Notes under the pieces: model-generated
The model's database searches: none
Seen by the model: only the letters and a program-made list of their open reading frames with translations
Told to the model about the DNA's origin: nothing
Program-made: the position numbers and the translations under genes
In this document: piece after piece, positions 16,086-24,235 of the stretch
Numbering within the stretch: position 1 is the stretch's first letter
Layout of the letters: every line of letters begins with the position of its first letter
DNA from: DLAJ01 sp964655525
GTDB taxonomy: Bacteria > Bacillota > Clostridia > Lachnospirales > Lachnospiraceae
Direction of reading: 5' to 3'
Assembly (NCBI GenBank): GCA_964655525.1
Contig: CAZZNE010000003.1
Span: 124,001 to 188,000, forward strand
DNA length: 64,000 bases

Positions 16086-17447
16086 GCGCCGCTCCATCGG
16101 AACATAGTCCTGCTCCGGTCCAATCGCCTTGTATGCGGGACGGATGATTTTTCCGTTATTGGCAAGCTCCTCTAAAAGATGTGCGCTCCAGCCGGAGATA
16201 CGTCCGATCGCGAACATCGGTGTGAACAGCTCCGGCGGGAGATTCAGCATGTTGTAAACGAAACCAGAATAGAAGTCCACATTGATGCTGACGCCCTTGT
16301 AAATCTGACGCTCCTCGGCAATGATCTTCGGCGCAAGCCGCTCCACGGCGCAGTAGAGACCGAATTCCTTCTGCATGCCCTTTTCTCCGGCAAGTTTTTT
16401 TGCGAACTCACCTAAGATTTCGGCACGGGGATCGGATTTGGAATACACGGCATGACCGAGGCCGTAGATCAATCCGGAGTGGTCGAATGCGTCTTTATGT
16501 AACAGCTTTCTTAAATAAGCGGAAATTTCATCTTCGTCCGCCCAGTCGTTTACATTTTGCTTCATATCGGCAAACATTTTGACGACTTTGATGTTTGCGC
16601 CGCCGTGCCTCGGACCCTTGAGCGAGCCGATCGCCGCCGCCATGACCGAATAGGTGTCGGTCAGCGAGGAGGACACAACGTGCGTGGTAAACGTTGAGTT
16701 GTTACCGCCGCCGTGTTCCATATGCAGCACGAGAGCGATGTCTAACAGCCTTGCCTCAAGCGGCGTATAGCTGCTGTCCGGTCTTAAGACGCGCAGAATA
16801 TTTTCTGCCGCGGACAGTTCGGGATCAGGGCGGTGGATATAAAGACTGTTCCCGTCATGATAATGGCTGTACGCCTGATAGCCGTATATGGATAAAAGCG
16901 GAAACAGGCTGATGAGCTGCAGGCACTGACGGAGGACGTTCGGCAGAGAGGTATCGTCTGCGCGGTCGTCATAGGAATACAGCGTCAGAATGCTGCGCGC
17001 TAAGGTGTTCATCATATCACGGCTCGGCGCCTTCATGATAATATCCCGGACAAAGCCGGTCGGCAGCGTGCGGTATTCCGAGAGCATTGAGCAAAAAGAA
17101 GACAGCTCATTGGGCGTCGGCAGTTTGCCGAAAAGAAGAAGATACGTTACTTCCTCAAAGCCGAAGCGGTTCTCGGAAGTAAAGCCCTTTACAAGCTCCT
17201 TGATATTATAGCCGCGGTAGAACAGCTCGCCGGGAGCCGGAACGGAAACGCCGTCCACGATTTTCGTTGCGCGCACGTCGGAGATGTTTGTCAGACCGGC
17301 AAGCACACCTTTTCCGTTGATATCGCGCAGTCCTCTTTTGACGTCATATTTTGTAAAAAGCTCCGTATCAATCTGACCCGCGGCTTTGGAAAGCTCCGAA
17401 AGGCGCAATAAATCCGGTGTAATCTCAGAAAATTTTTGTTCTTCCAT
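16083..17447 (-). CDS. gltA: Citrate synthase
   Basis: A 454-residue citrate synthase, condensing oxaloacetate and acetyl-CoA. Active-site residues are visible: H245 in HMEHGGGNNSTF, H281 in GPRHGGAN, H332 in GLGHAVYSKSDPRAEIL and D391 in SINVDFYSGF. The extended N-terminus is usual for the longer Firmicutes type. AAAGGTGG precedes the ATG at 17447. In an anaerobe it probably serves glutamate synthesis through a partial TCA branch, with pckA divergent to it. The stop codon TAA (16083-16085) is formed by the first bases of the adjacent tandem repeat, so the coding end abuts the array directly. Confidence 0.95.
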   Translation of the reverse strand: MEEQKFSEITPDLLRLSELSKAAGQIDTELFTKYDVKRGLRDINGKGVLAGLTNISDVRATKIVDGVSVPAPGELFYRGYNIKELVKGFTSENRFGFEEVTYLLLFGKLPTPNELSSFCSMLSEYRTLPTGFVRDIIMKAPSRDMMNTLARSILTLYSYDDRADDTSLPNVLRQCLQLISLFPLLSIYGYQAYSHYHDGNSLYIHRPDPELSAAENILRVLRPDSSYTPLEARLLDIALVLHMEHGGGNNSTFTTHVVSSSLTDTYSVMAAAIGSLKGPRHGGANIKVVKMFADMKQNVNDWADEDEISAYLRKLLHKDAFDHSGLIYGLGHAVYSKSDPRAEILGEFAKKLAGEKGMQKEFGLYCAVERLAPKIIAEERQIYKGVSINVDFYSGFVYNMLNLPPELFTPMFAIGRISGWSAHLLEELANNGKIIRPAYKAIGPEQDYVPMERR

Positions 17448-17577
17448 TGTTGTACCACCTTTCTAAAACGGTTGTGGGAAATACCACGAAAAACCGGAAG
17501 CATGGATGACGAAGAATCGTCGGAAAAGCACGCTTCCCGTTCAGAAGTCGAATAGGATTCATACCATTGTAATTAAC

Positions 17578-17607
17578 ATAATACCATGTTTTTGGGTTCC
17601 TGTTCAA
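17578..17607 (-). promoter_or_regulatory. Predicted promoter of the citrate synthase gene
   Basis: On the minus strand TTGAAC (17602-17607), an 18-bp spacer and TATTAT (17578-17583), 131 bases before the ATG. Confidence 0.6.
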
Positions 17608-17668
17608 TAAAAATATCGCGGTTTTAGAAACATTTAAGAAAGTAGCCCGGAATTTGTTCGGAAAATGA

Positions 17669-17697
17669 TTGATTTTCCCTTTTTTTTATGCGATAAT
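17669..17697 (+). promoter_or_regulatory. Predicted promoter of pckA
   Basis: TTGATT at 17669-17674, a 17-bp spacer containing a T-run, and GATAAT at 17692-17697, 44 bases before the ATG. Confidence 0.65.
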
Positions 17698-17740
17698 TGG
17701 GCTTAGCGTAAAGCAAATTCAATATCAAAGGAGGACAAAC

Positions 17741-19456
17741 ATGTCAACAAAAGCTTATTATCCTATCAATGAGATAGGCGCAGGAAAGCCCGGCTTTTCC
17801 AAGACACGCTCTATCATTGAAGCCGCTTTTTACGGCAATAATGTAGTGAAAGTCAACACCTTAAAGGAGGCTTATGAGCTTGCAAAGAATTCCCCGGGAA
17901 CCATCGTGACCGATATGCCGGTATACAGAGGCGAGGAATTCGGTCTCGAGAGCGATGCAAAGGTTCTTCTTTTTAACGACGGAGCCGTAACCGGACGTTA
18001 CGCAGCAGCACGCCGTATCAAAGGTCAGGCCGGTGTAGATGCAGCAAAACTGGATAAGGTTGCTATGGATGCGATCTATGAGACACGTTGGAAGACTATG
18101 TATCATGCGCAGGTATTCGTAGGTCTGGATCCGGAGTTTATGGTAAAGGCTCATCTGCTGATTCCCGAAGGCGAGGAGAATCTGCTTTATAACTGGATGC
18201 TGAACTTCCAGTATATGTCCGATGAGTATGTAAAAATGTATAAAGAGTCCCAGCCGGTCGGCGGCGGTAAAGAGCCGGATATTTATATCTTCTCCGATCC
18301 TCAGTGGACTCCGCAGGAGCGTCCTGACGTAGATTACAGCTGCCTGAGCGATCCGCTTACGCTGTGCTACTTCGATACGGACGAGAACTGCGCATGCATT
18401 CTTGGTATGAAGTACTTCGGCGAGCATAAGAAGGGCACGCTGACGATGGCATGGGCGCTTGCAAACAGAAACGGCTATGCATCCTGCCACGGTGGACAGA
18501 AGGAGTACACGCTTGCTGACGGTTCTAAGTTCGTTGCTTCCGTATACGGCTTGTCCGGATCCGGTAAGTCTACACTGACACATGCGAAACATGGCGACAA
18601 GTATCCTGCGATCAAGGTACTTCATGACGATGCGTTCATCATCAATTCGGACACCTGTGCATCGATCGCTTTGGAGCCTACTTATTTTGATAAGACAGCA
18701 GATTATCCGACAGGCTGCCCGGATAACAAATACTTATTAACGGCACAGAACTGCTCCGCGACGATGGATGAGGATGGCAAGATCCAGCTTGTTACCGAGG
18801 ATATCAGAAACGGTAATGGTCGTGCGATCAAGTCCAAATTATGGTCTCCGAACCGCGTGGATAAGATTGACAGCCCTGTTAATGCAATCTTCTGGATCAT
18901 GAAAGACCCGACTATCCCGCCTGTTGTAAAGCTGAAAGGTGCGGCGCTTGCTTCCGTTATGGGCGCAACGCTTGCAACAAAGACTTCTACCGCAGAGCGT
19001 GTTGCTGCAGGTACGGACTTGAATGCAATTCGTATCGTACCGTATGCAAATCCGTTCAGAACCTATCCGCTCGTGAACGACTATACGAAGTTCAAGAAGC
19101 TGGTTGAGGAGAAGAATGTTGCATGCTACATCATTAATACCGGTGATTTCATGGGTAAAAAGTGCCAGAAAGAGGATACGCTCGGCATCCTTGAGACCAT
19201 CGTTGAGGGCAAGGCAAAATTCGAGAAGTGGGGACCGTTTGAGGACATCGAGATCATGAACGACTGGTTCGGCAAGACGGGCGATTTCACTCCGAATCTT
19301 CAGGATAAGGATTATGTTGCACAGTTAAAGAGCGCAATGGAGACCCGCGTGAAGTCCGTAAAGGATTTCGGCGAGAAGGCCGGCGGTTTCGACAAGCTTC
19401 CTGACGAGGCGCTTGAAGCACTCGAGAAGCTTGTAAAAGAGATCGAGACGCTCTAA
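17741..19456 (+). CDS. pckA: Phosphoenolpyruvate carboxykinase (ATP)
   Basis: A 571-residue ATP-dependent PEPCK, interconverting oxaloacetate + ATP and PEP + CO2 + ADP. The P-loop GLSGSGKST lies near residues 270-278, followed by KVLHDDAFII, the second metal/nucleotide motif. NAIFWIMKDPTIPPVVKL and TSTAERVAAGTD follow. It is somewhat longer than the 530-residue E. coli type. AAAGGAGG sits 7 bases before ATG 17741. Codon use is visibly optimised (many AAG, GGC, CTT and few rare codons), suggesting high expression; in fermentative anaerobes this enzyme often fixes CO2 onto PEP. Divergent from the citrate synthase gene. Confidence 0.96.
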   Translation: MSTKAYYPINEIGAGKPGFSKTRSIIEAAFYGNNVVKVNTLKEAYELAKNSPGTIVTDMPVYRGEEFGLESDAKVLLFNDGAVTGRYAAARRIKGQAGVDAAKLDKVAMDAIYETRWKTMYHAQVFVGLDPEFMVKAHLLIPEGEENLLYNWMLNFQYMSDEYVKMYKESQPVGGGKEPDIYIFSDPQWTPQERPDVDYSCLSDPLTLCYFDTDENCACILGMKYFGEHKKGTLTMAWALANRNGYASCHGGQKEYTLADGSKFVASVYGLSGSGKSTLTHAKHGDKYPAIKVLHDDAFIINSDTCASIALEPTYFDKTADYPTGCPDNKYLLTAQNCSATMDEDGKIQLVTEDIRNGNGRAIKSKLWSPNRVDKIDSPVNAIFWIMKDPTIPPVVKLKGAALASVMGATLATKTSTAERVAAGTDLNAIRIVPYANPFRTYPLVNDYTKFKKLVEEKNVACYIINTGDFMGKKCQKEDTLGILETIVEGKAKFEKWGPFEDIEIMNDWFGKTGDFTPNLQDKDYVAQLKSAMETRVKSVKDFGEKAGGFDKLPDEALEALEKLVKEIETL

Positions 19457-19496
19457 GATCGGATGTTGTTGTGCGCTGGAGCATAACAGAATAAAG

Positions 19497-19532
19497 AGGA
19501 CAGCATGCAGAAATTGCATGCTGTCCTTTTGT
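19497..19532 (+). terminator. Terminator of pckA
   Basis: The stem AGGACAGCATGCA (19497-19509) pairs with TGCATGCTGTCCT (19515-19527) and is followed by TTTTG. Confidence 0.9.
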
Positions 19533-19535
19533 ATC

Positions 19536-19606
19536 ATAGGAGATTTCTCTGCACCGGGGGAATCGCATGGCGATTCTCTGAAAGAGTGCGAAGCACTCTT
19601 TTGTTA
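19536..19606 (-). repeat. Two-hairpin post-gene repeat (copy downstream of the Nudix gene)
   Basis: Read on the minus strand: AAAGAGTGC/GCACTCTTT stem (19581-19601), joint CAGA, GAATCGC/GCGATTC stem (19560-19576), then CCCCGG, GCAGAGAAATCTCCTAT (19536-19553). It has the same order of parts as the copies at 31536, 44240, 49982 and 15729, with different stem sequences. Confidence 0.65.
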
Positions 19607-19610
19607 CAGT

Positions 19611-19637
19611 GAAAAATGCCCCCTGCTATGCAGGGGG
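19611..19637 (-). terminator. Terminator of the Nudix gene
   Basis: CCCCCTGC...GCAGGGGG hairpin (19619-19637), followed on the minus strand by GCATTTTTC. Confidence 0.75.
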
Positions 19638-19667
19638 AGGGTATTCGAAGCTTGAAATGCCTGGAAA

Positions 19668-20147
19668 TCAGCGTTCATCCGTCAAAAAATGCCGTACACT
19701 GTTTGTCGGATGAAGCAATTCCGTTCGGAAGAATTCGGGATAAAATAGCCTTTTTTCGTCCGGTGAGATCCATGTCAGATATTCTTTACTGTCATCCTCC
19801 GTAAAGCTGTCGCTGACCGGGGAAAAAGCTTCGGGAACCTTCATGTAAAAGAAGAAGGAGATTTCATAGATCAGTTTTCCTGCTTTCGCGGGAGAGTCCC
19901 CGAGAAAATAATTTTCATGAATAAATCCGAGACGGTCAATTTCCATTTTGACGCCGGTTTCTTCAAAAACTTCCCGAACGACTGCTTCCTGAGCTGTTTC
20001 TCCGAACTTGACACGTCCGCCGACAGAATAGAGGTAATCGCTTTTTTCATTTCCGACCATTAAAAATTTTCCGTCTTTCAGGATGATCGCGCCGACGCGG
20101 ATATTGATAAAACCTTGATCGCATGGCACCGTCATATCGCTGTTCAT
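19668..20147 (-). CDS. NUDIX hydrolase
   Basis: A 159-residue Nudix protein. The Nudix box is complete: GGRVKFGETAQEAVVREVFEETGV fits G-x5-E-x7-R-E-x-x-E-E-x-G-x, split here only by reading, at about residues 44-66. The remaining sequence (IRVGAIILKDGKFLMVGNE; SYLTWISPDE-like end) is that of small nucleotide-sugar or oxidised-nucleotide hydrolases; the substrate cannot be told. ATG 20147 is chosen because AGGAGGG lies 8 bases upstream; a TTG six bases earlier is less likely. Transcribed alone on the minus strand. Confidence 0.9.
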   Translation of the reverse strand: MNSDMTVPCDQGFINIRVGAIILKDGKFLMVGNEKSDYLYSVGGRVKFGETAQEAVVREVFEETGVKMEIDRLGFIHENYFLGDSPAKAGKLIYEISFFFYMKVPEAFSPVSDSFTEDDSKEYLTWISPDEKRLFYPEFFRTELLHPTNSVRHFLTDER

Positions 20148-20178
20148 TGACAAATCCCTCCTAACGTTTCATTTATGC

Positions 20179-20259
20179 GCATTCTTCTCGCTAACGTTCA
20201 TTGTACATTCGCCGCTCGCCGAATGCGTAAACGCATTCTTCTCGCTAACGCTCATTGTA
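20179..20259. repeat. 27-bp direct repeat upstream of the Nudix gene
   Basis: GCATTCTTCTCGCTAACG followed by T/CTCATTGTA occurs at 20179-20205 and 20233-20259 (54-bp period, one mismatch). A hairpin GAATGCG/CGCATTC (20221-20238) sits between. Part of the 307-base space between the Nudix and PocR genes; the rest shows only the promoter at 20349. Confidence 0.7.
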
Positions 20260-20348
20260 TCATAAGCGGTAATCGGATACAAGGCGCTTTGCCATAATCG
20301 AGGGAGTATAGTTCGTGCAGAATTAGCAGAGAATTCTTCATAACAGGA

Positions 20349-20378
20349 TTGTCTTTTATAAGGAATGTATGGTATACT
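20349..20378 (+). promoter_or_regulatory. Predicted promoter of the PocR chemoreceptor
   Basis: TTGTCT (20349-20354), an 18-bp spacer and TATACT (20373-20378), 77 bases before the ATG. Confidence 0.65.
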
Positions 20379-20454
20379 TAGCGTAAGAGTATTTGTGATA
20401 TGCGGGACAGAAGAACGCCGCGAAAAGACAGATGGGGGAAGGGAGCACGACACA

Positions 20455-21240
20455 ATGTTAAAGATTCAGGATTTTTGCGATATGAAACGATTTGAGGAAA
20501 TTATGTATAACTGGGCAATGAGTACGGGGCTTGCGACTGTGGCGGTCGGAGATGATGGACAGTATATCAGTGAATGCTATAATTTCACGGATTTTTGCAT
20601 CAAGCTGACACGCGGAAGCGACGAGGGATGCCGTAGATGTGAAAAGTGTGACAGGGAAGGTAAGGGCGTGTACTCCTGTCATGCGGGGCTGGTTGACTTT
20701 GGAATTCCGATCACGTTAGAAGACGGTACTGTATTAGGTAGTGTGATTGGTGGACAGGTTCTTCCCGAAGATCCTGATGAAGATAAGTTTCGCCGCACGG
20801 CAAGAGAGCTTGGTATTGATGAGGATGTTTATATTGATGCGCTCCGCAAGGTCAATGTGCGGTCGAGGGATCAGATCGAGGCGGCGGCGAATCTTTTAGG
20901 CGATGTGATCAATATGTTTGTGCGCACCAGTTATGTAACAAAGGTGAACATGAAGCTTTTGGAGGAACTCAAAGACGGAATCAATGATGCGGTCAGCGAG
21001 ATTGACATTGCGAACGAGAGCACGAAGCGGATTGTCGGCTTTAGCAGCAAACAGCGGATCTTAGCCTTGAATGCGTCCATAGAGGCGGCAAGAGCGGGGG
21101 ATGCGGGCAAGGGCTTTGCGGTCGTTGCAAACGAGGTACAGAAGCTTGCGCAGGGAATGTCTGAGGCGAGTGTGGAGATTACTTCCTCCTTAAACAAGGT
21201 TACGGAGACAATTTACAGTCTGAATAAGGGAAATATATAA
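20455..21240 (+). CDS. Soluble PocR-domain chemoreceptor-like protein
   Basis: 261 residues with no membrane segment. The N-terminal PocR sensory domain (about 1-175) has clustered cysteines (CYNFTDFC, CRRCEKC, YSCHAGLVDFGIPI) that may bind a metal or cluster, plus GSVIGGQVLPEDPDE. The C-terminal 65 residues are the tip of a methyl-accepting chemotaxis domain: KQRILALNASIEAARAG, then GKGFAVVANEVQKLAQ. PocR-MCP proteins sense small metabolites such as short-chain diols or hydrocarbons (family knowledge). The signalling hairpin is unusually short, so it may work in an array with larger receptors. The start at 20455 has GGGGGAAGGGAG upstream. Confidence 0.88.
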   Translation: MLKIQDFCDMKRFEEIMYNWAMSTGLATVAVGDDGQYISECYNFTDFCIKLTRGSDEGCRRCEKCDREGKGVYSCHAGLVDFGIPITLEDGTVLGSVIGGQVLPEDPDEDKFRRTARELGIDEDVYIDALRKVNVRSRDQIEAAANLLGDVINMFVRTSYVTKVNMKLLEELKDGINDAVSEIDIANESTKRIVGFSSKQRILALNASIEAARAGDAGKGFAVVANEVQKLAQGMSEASVEITSSLNKVTETIYSLNKGNI

Positions 21241-21289
21241 ATTTAATGGGGAAAATACATAAATTGTAATATAAATTTGTAATTTTCAG

Positions 21290-21318
21290 TTGATTTGACA
21301 CGCAATTTTGCGTATAAT
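21290..21318 (+). promoter_or_regulatory. Promoter of the probable 6S RNA
   Basis: TTGATT (21290-21295), a 17-bp spacer and TATAAT (21313-21318). The predicted transcript start is about 21325, exactly where the long paired region begins. Confidence 0.75.
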
Positions 21319-21324
21319 AAGAAT

Positions 21325-21512
21325 AACCTGAAATGCTCGATCATTCCTATTATTTTGAACCTACAGTTACTTGAAAAGGGATTCCTATATTGTCTGATGG
21401 ATGCCAGGCCTCCGGATGTAAATCTATGCAGGGGAAGGCAGAAGTTATGATTGCGGTTACCCACCTGGCGTTTGCTAGGAGTCAAAAGATAGGAACCGGC
21501 ATTTCGGCAAAC
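21325..21512 (+). ncRNA. ssrS: Probable 6S RNA
   Basis: About 188 bases with its own promoter and no reading frame. The ends pair: CCTGAAATGC (about 21327) with GGCATTTCGG (about 21498), then TTCCTATTATTTTGA-ACCTA with TAGG-AGTCAAAA-GATAGGAA. A large central bubble follows, then an apical stem GCCAGG/CCTGGC. This closing stem, bubble and apical stem layout and size match bacterial 6S RNA, which mimics an open promoter and binds RNA polymerase. The UUUUGAACC segment resembles Firmicutes 6S from memory. Alternatives are another structured RNA or a leader of the SpoIID-like gene. The 388-base stretch 21241-21627 holds only this RNA, its promoter and two hairpins. Confidence 0.62.
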
Positions 21513-21595
21513 AATAGAAAGTACGCTGAGCGCACTTTCTATTGTCATGGATACAAAAGAAAAAGCAGCCAATACATGGCTGCTTTTTCTTTTGC
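21513..21595 (+). terminator. Tandem hairpins ending the 6S-like RNA unit
   Basis: The first hairpin AATAGAAAGT/ACTTTCTATT (21513-21543) is followed by a perfect 16-bp terminator stem AAAAGAAAAAGCAGCC (21555-21570 with 21578-21593), whose right arm ends in a T-rich tract. Confidence 0.85.
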
Positions 21596-21627
21596 TGTGA
21601 ATATCGGACGGGTAAAGAGGGAATGAC

Positions 21628-23292
21628 ATGGGGATGCAAAATGATGCGGACAGGAGAGAGGCGTTAAGCAGGATAATGCGTCAGTCGTCCGGTGGGGACG
21701 GACGGCGCAGCATGAGACCGGGGCACGGGTACATAGGGAGTATGCTGTTTCCCTGTCTGCTTCTTATAGCACTATTATGCGGCGGGATGATTTTATGGAG
21801 CTATGCCAATCATAAACCGCCGTTTTATGTGTTGGTGGGGGATCGGTCGGGGGACAGCGCGGATGATGAAGGGCAGGAAAAAGAGGCGGGGGATGGACAG
21901 GAAAATCGGGCGGGCGGGATGAAGGAGTTAAGCGGACAGGTACAGATTCCTTATGAGGTGCCGGAAACGGTACGCGTTCTGCTCATGAACAGCGATTTTT
22001 CTTCTGTTTATCACGATCAGCTTGTGATAAAGGGGCACGCGGATGAGATTACGATCACGCCCGCGATGCTTCGCGAGAACTTTGACGAAATGAGGGAACA
22101 GCTTTTACAGGAAGGATTTTTATTGGAGAGAGAAGGGGAACGTTATGCGCTGAAACCGCACGAAGCAGAGACGGGAACGGAGGGAAGCGCGCAGGACAGT
22201 GGGCAGATAAAGATTTCCTCGATCAGCCGGGCATGCGGGACGCCGTCCTATCGAGGGTGTCTGTATCTCTATGTGAGGGATGATCAGCTCGTATTGGTCA
22301 ATGAGCTTTCCCTGGAGGAATATCTATACAATGTTCTGCCGAGCGAAATGCCCGCTTCCTATCATGCGGAGGCGCTGAAAGCGCAGGCTGTCTGTGCGCG
22401 GACTTATGCGTGTGCGGTCATGGAAAACCCGCGCTATCCGGATTTTGACGCGCATCTGGATGACAGTACTTCCTGTCAGATGTATGGAAATCTGGAGGAG
22501 CATGAGAATACGACGGCGGCTGTGGAGCAGACAAGGGGGGAGATTCTGTTGTTTCAGCAGCGCCCGGTCAGCACCTATTATTATTCTACTTCGTGCGGGA
22601 TCGGAAGTGATATGAGTGTGTGGCAGGGCTTTGCGGCCGAGGAGTATCCTTATCTGCAAAGCCGCAGTCATAATGCGGCTCATGAGGCATTGCAGCTAAC
22701 GGACGACACGGAGTTTGCGGCATACCTGGCAGCAGAGCACGAGGATGTGGAGCGTGCTTATCCGTGGTATCGGTGGAGTTGTCAGATTTCCGGTGTGAAT
22801 GCGGACACTCTATATGAAAGGTTAATGGAGCGTTATCAGGTCAAGCAGGAGAGCGTAGAGCTTGTGGGAACGCATACGGAACCGCTGCAGATGGATGAAC
22901 TTCCACAGTTAGGACGCATCCGGATGTTATCGATTGACGCGAGAAGTCCGTCCGGCTGTGCGACATGTCTTTTGATCGAGGGTGAGAATTGCAGCTACCG
23001 CATTTACGGAGAATATAATGTCCGCTATCTGCTCTGCGACGGGGATACGACTGTGACAAGGCAGGATGGAAGCACGGCCGTCATGAGGACGATCCTGCCG
23101 AGCGCCTATCTCATTTTAACCCCTTTGCTGGACAAAGAGGAATTAATAGGGTATTCTATAATAGGCGGTGGCTACGGACATGGCGTTGGCATGTCGCAGA
23201 ACGGAGCGGATACGCTTGCCGCGTTAGGTGTGGGCTATCGGGATATTCTGGACTATTATTACATAGGAACCGAATGGAAGGCACCAAAATAA
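21628..23292 (+). CDS. SpoIID/LytB-domain membrane protein
   Basis: 554 residues: a basic cytosolic start, one membrane helix (about 33-55), a charged linker, and a SpoIID domain in the outer part. Family marks are LVNELSLEEYLYNVLPSEMP, ALKAQAVCARTYA, the Cys-containing STSCGIGSDMSVWQG and the ending IIGGGYGHGVGMSQNGADTLA, then GVGYRDILDYYY. SpoIID-type proteins are lytic transglycosylases acting on denuded glycan during engulfment. This one is longer than sporulation SpoIID and may be a vegetative relative. AGAGGGA precedes the ATG. The next gene starts at or near its stop. Confidence 0.9.
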   Translation: MGMQNDADRREALSRIMRQSSGGDGRRSMRPGHGYIGSMLFPCLLLIALLCGGMILWSYANHKPPFYVLVGDRSGDSADDEGQEKEAGDGQENRAGGMKELSGQVQIPYEVPETVRVLLMNSDFSSVYHDQLVIKGHADEITITPAMLRENFDEMREQLLQEGFLLEREGERYALKPHEAETGTEGSAQDSGQIKISSISRACGTPSYRGCLYLYVRDDQLVLVNELSLEEYLYNVLPSEMPASYHAEALKAQAVCARTYACAVMENPRYPDFDAHLDDSTSCQMYGNLEEHENTTAAVEQTRGEILLFQQRPVSTYYYSTSCGIGSDMSVWQGFAAEEYPYLQSRSHNAAHEALQLTDDTEFAAYLAAEHEDVERAYPWYRWSCQISGVNADTLYERLMERYQVKQESVELVGTHTEPLQMDELPQLGRIRMLSIDARSPSGCATCLLIEGENCSYRIYGEYNVRYLLCDGDTTVTRQDGSTAVMRTILPSAYLILTPLLDKEELIGYSIIGGGYGHGVGMSQNGADTLAALGVGYRDILDYYYIGTEWKAPK

Positions 23293-23321
23293 CTGATCAC
23301 ATGGATGATACGGAGAGAAAA

Positions 23322-24197
23322 ATGATTCGCTTTATCAAGGTGTTTATGGGAAAAATGAAACGGGATGATGTGGGCGCGCACGCGGCATCTGCGGCGTTCT
23401 TTATGTTTCTTTCCATTTTTCCGATCCTAATGCTTCTGTGTTCGGTGCTGCCGTATACCCATATATCCGAGGCGGATCTGCTTAGGGTAGTGACGGATTT
23501 ACTTCCGTCAAGTATTGATCCGCTGGCGGTCAGCGTGATCGGCGAGCTGTATGACCAGTCGGCGACGATCATTTCCATTTCCGCCGTATTTGTCGTCTGG
23601 TCTGCGGCAAAGGGAATCCTTGCGCTACTCAGGGGCTTAAATGCTGTGCAGGAGGTCATTGAGACGCGCAATTATTTTGTATTGCGCTTTTGGTCCTGTA
23701 TTTATACGGTCATTCTGCTCGTGCTCATCGTTTTTTCACTGATTGTGATCGTGTTCGGCAACACGATCATCAACAATTTTTTTTCTCATCTGCCGAACGT
23801 CCGGTATATGGCAGTCATTTTAATGCCGTTTCGCTATGCTGTCGTCATTGTCGCGCTGGCGCTTGTATTTGCGCTGATGTATGCGCTTATTCCGAATAGA
23901 AAAAACAAAATTTTTAATAAGATGCCGGGTGCCATTTTTGCAAGCTTGGGCTGGACGATATTTTCATGGGCGTTTTCGTTATATGTGGAGCATTACGGCG
24001 CTTTTGATATGTACGGAAGCCTGACGACGATCGTGATCGTCATGCTCTGGCTGTATTTTTGTATGTATATCCTGCTGCTCGGCGATGAAATCAATTATTT
24101 TTTGCAGCCGTTGCTTGCGCTGCTTCGGGTGAACCGTCAGGTACGGAAAAAGATGGAAAAGGAGAACGAAGAAAAGCATCCCGTTTCCAAGTCCTAA
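23322..24197 (+). CDS. YihY/BrkB-family membrane protein
   Basis: A 291-residue integral membrane protein with about six helices. The family start is typical: RDDVGAHAASAAFFMFLSIFP, followed by later LPSSIDPLAVSVIGELYD and the glycine-rich KMPGAIFASLGWTIFSWAFS and YGSLTTIVIVMLWLYFCMYILLLG. Family members were once wrongly named ribonuclease BN; the true function is unknown. Start: ATG 23322 has GGAG 6 bases upstream and gives the usual N-terminal length; ATGs at 23274 and 23301 are possible and would overlap or touch the SpoIID-like gene. Probably co-transcribed with it. Confidence 0.88.
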   Translation: MIRFIKVFMGKMKRDDVGAHAASAAFFMFLSIFPILMLLCSVLPYTHISEADLLRVVTDLLPSSIDPLAVSVIGELYDQSATIISISAVFVVWSAAKGILALLRGLNAVQEVIETRNYFVLRFWSCIYTVILLVLIVFSLIVIVFGNTIINNFFSHLPNVRYMAVILMPFRYAVVIVALALVFALMYALIPNRKNKIFNKMPGAIFASLGWTIFSWAFSLYVEHYGAFDMYGSLTTIVIVMLWLYFCMYILLLGDEINYFLQPLLALLRVNRQVRKKMEKENEEKHPVSKS

Positions 24198-24235
24198 GGG
24201 TTTGGAACGATTGTTTTTTATTAGGGGAGGTTATC

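Noticed and set aside
15764..16165. Coding frame running through the N gap and into the citrate synthase gene
   Set aside because: It is repeat translation through N bases; the citrate synthase frame stops at 16083.
21340..21480. Possible c-di-GMP or other riboswitch for the SpoIID-like gene
   Set aside because: I could not find the GEMM core (AGGGCAAACC, GGACGCAAAGC) or other known ligand cores; end pairing and own terminator fit a free RNA better.
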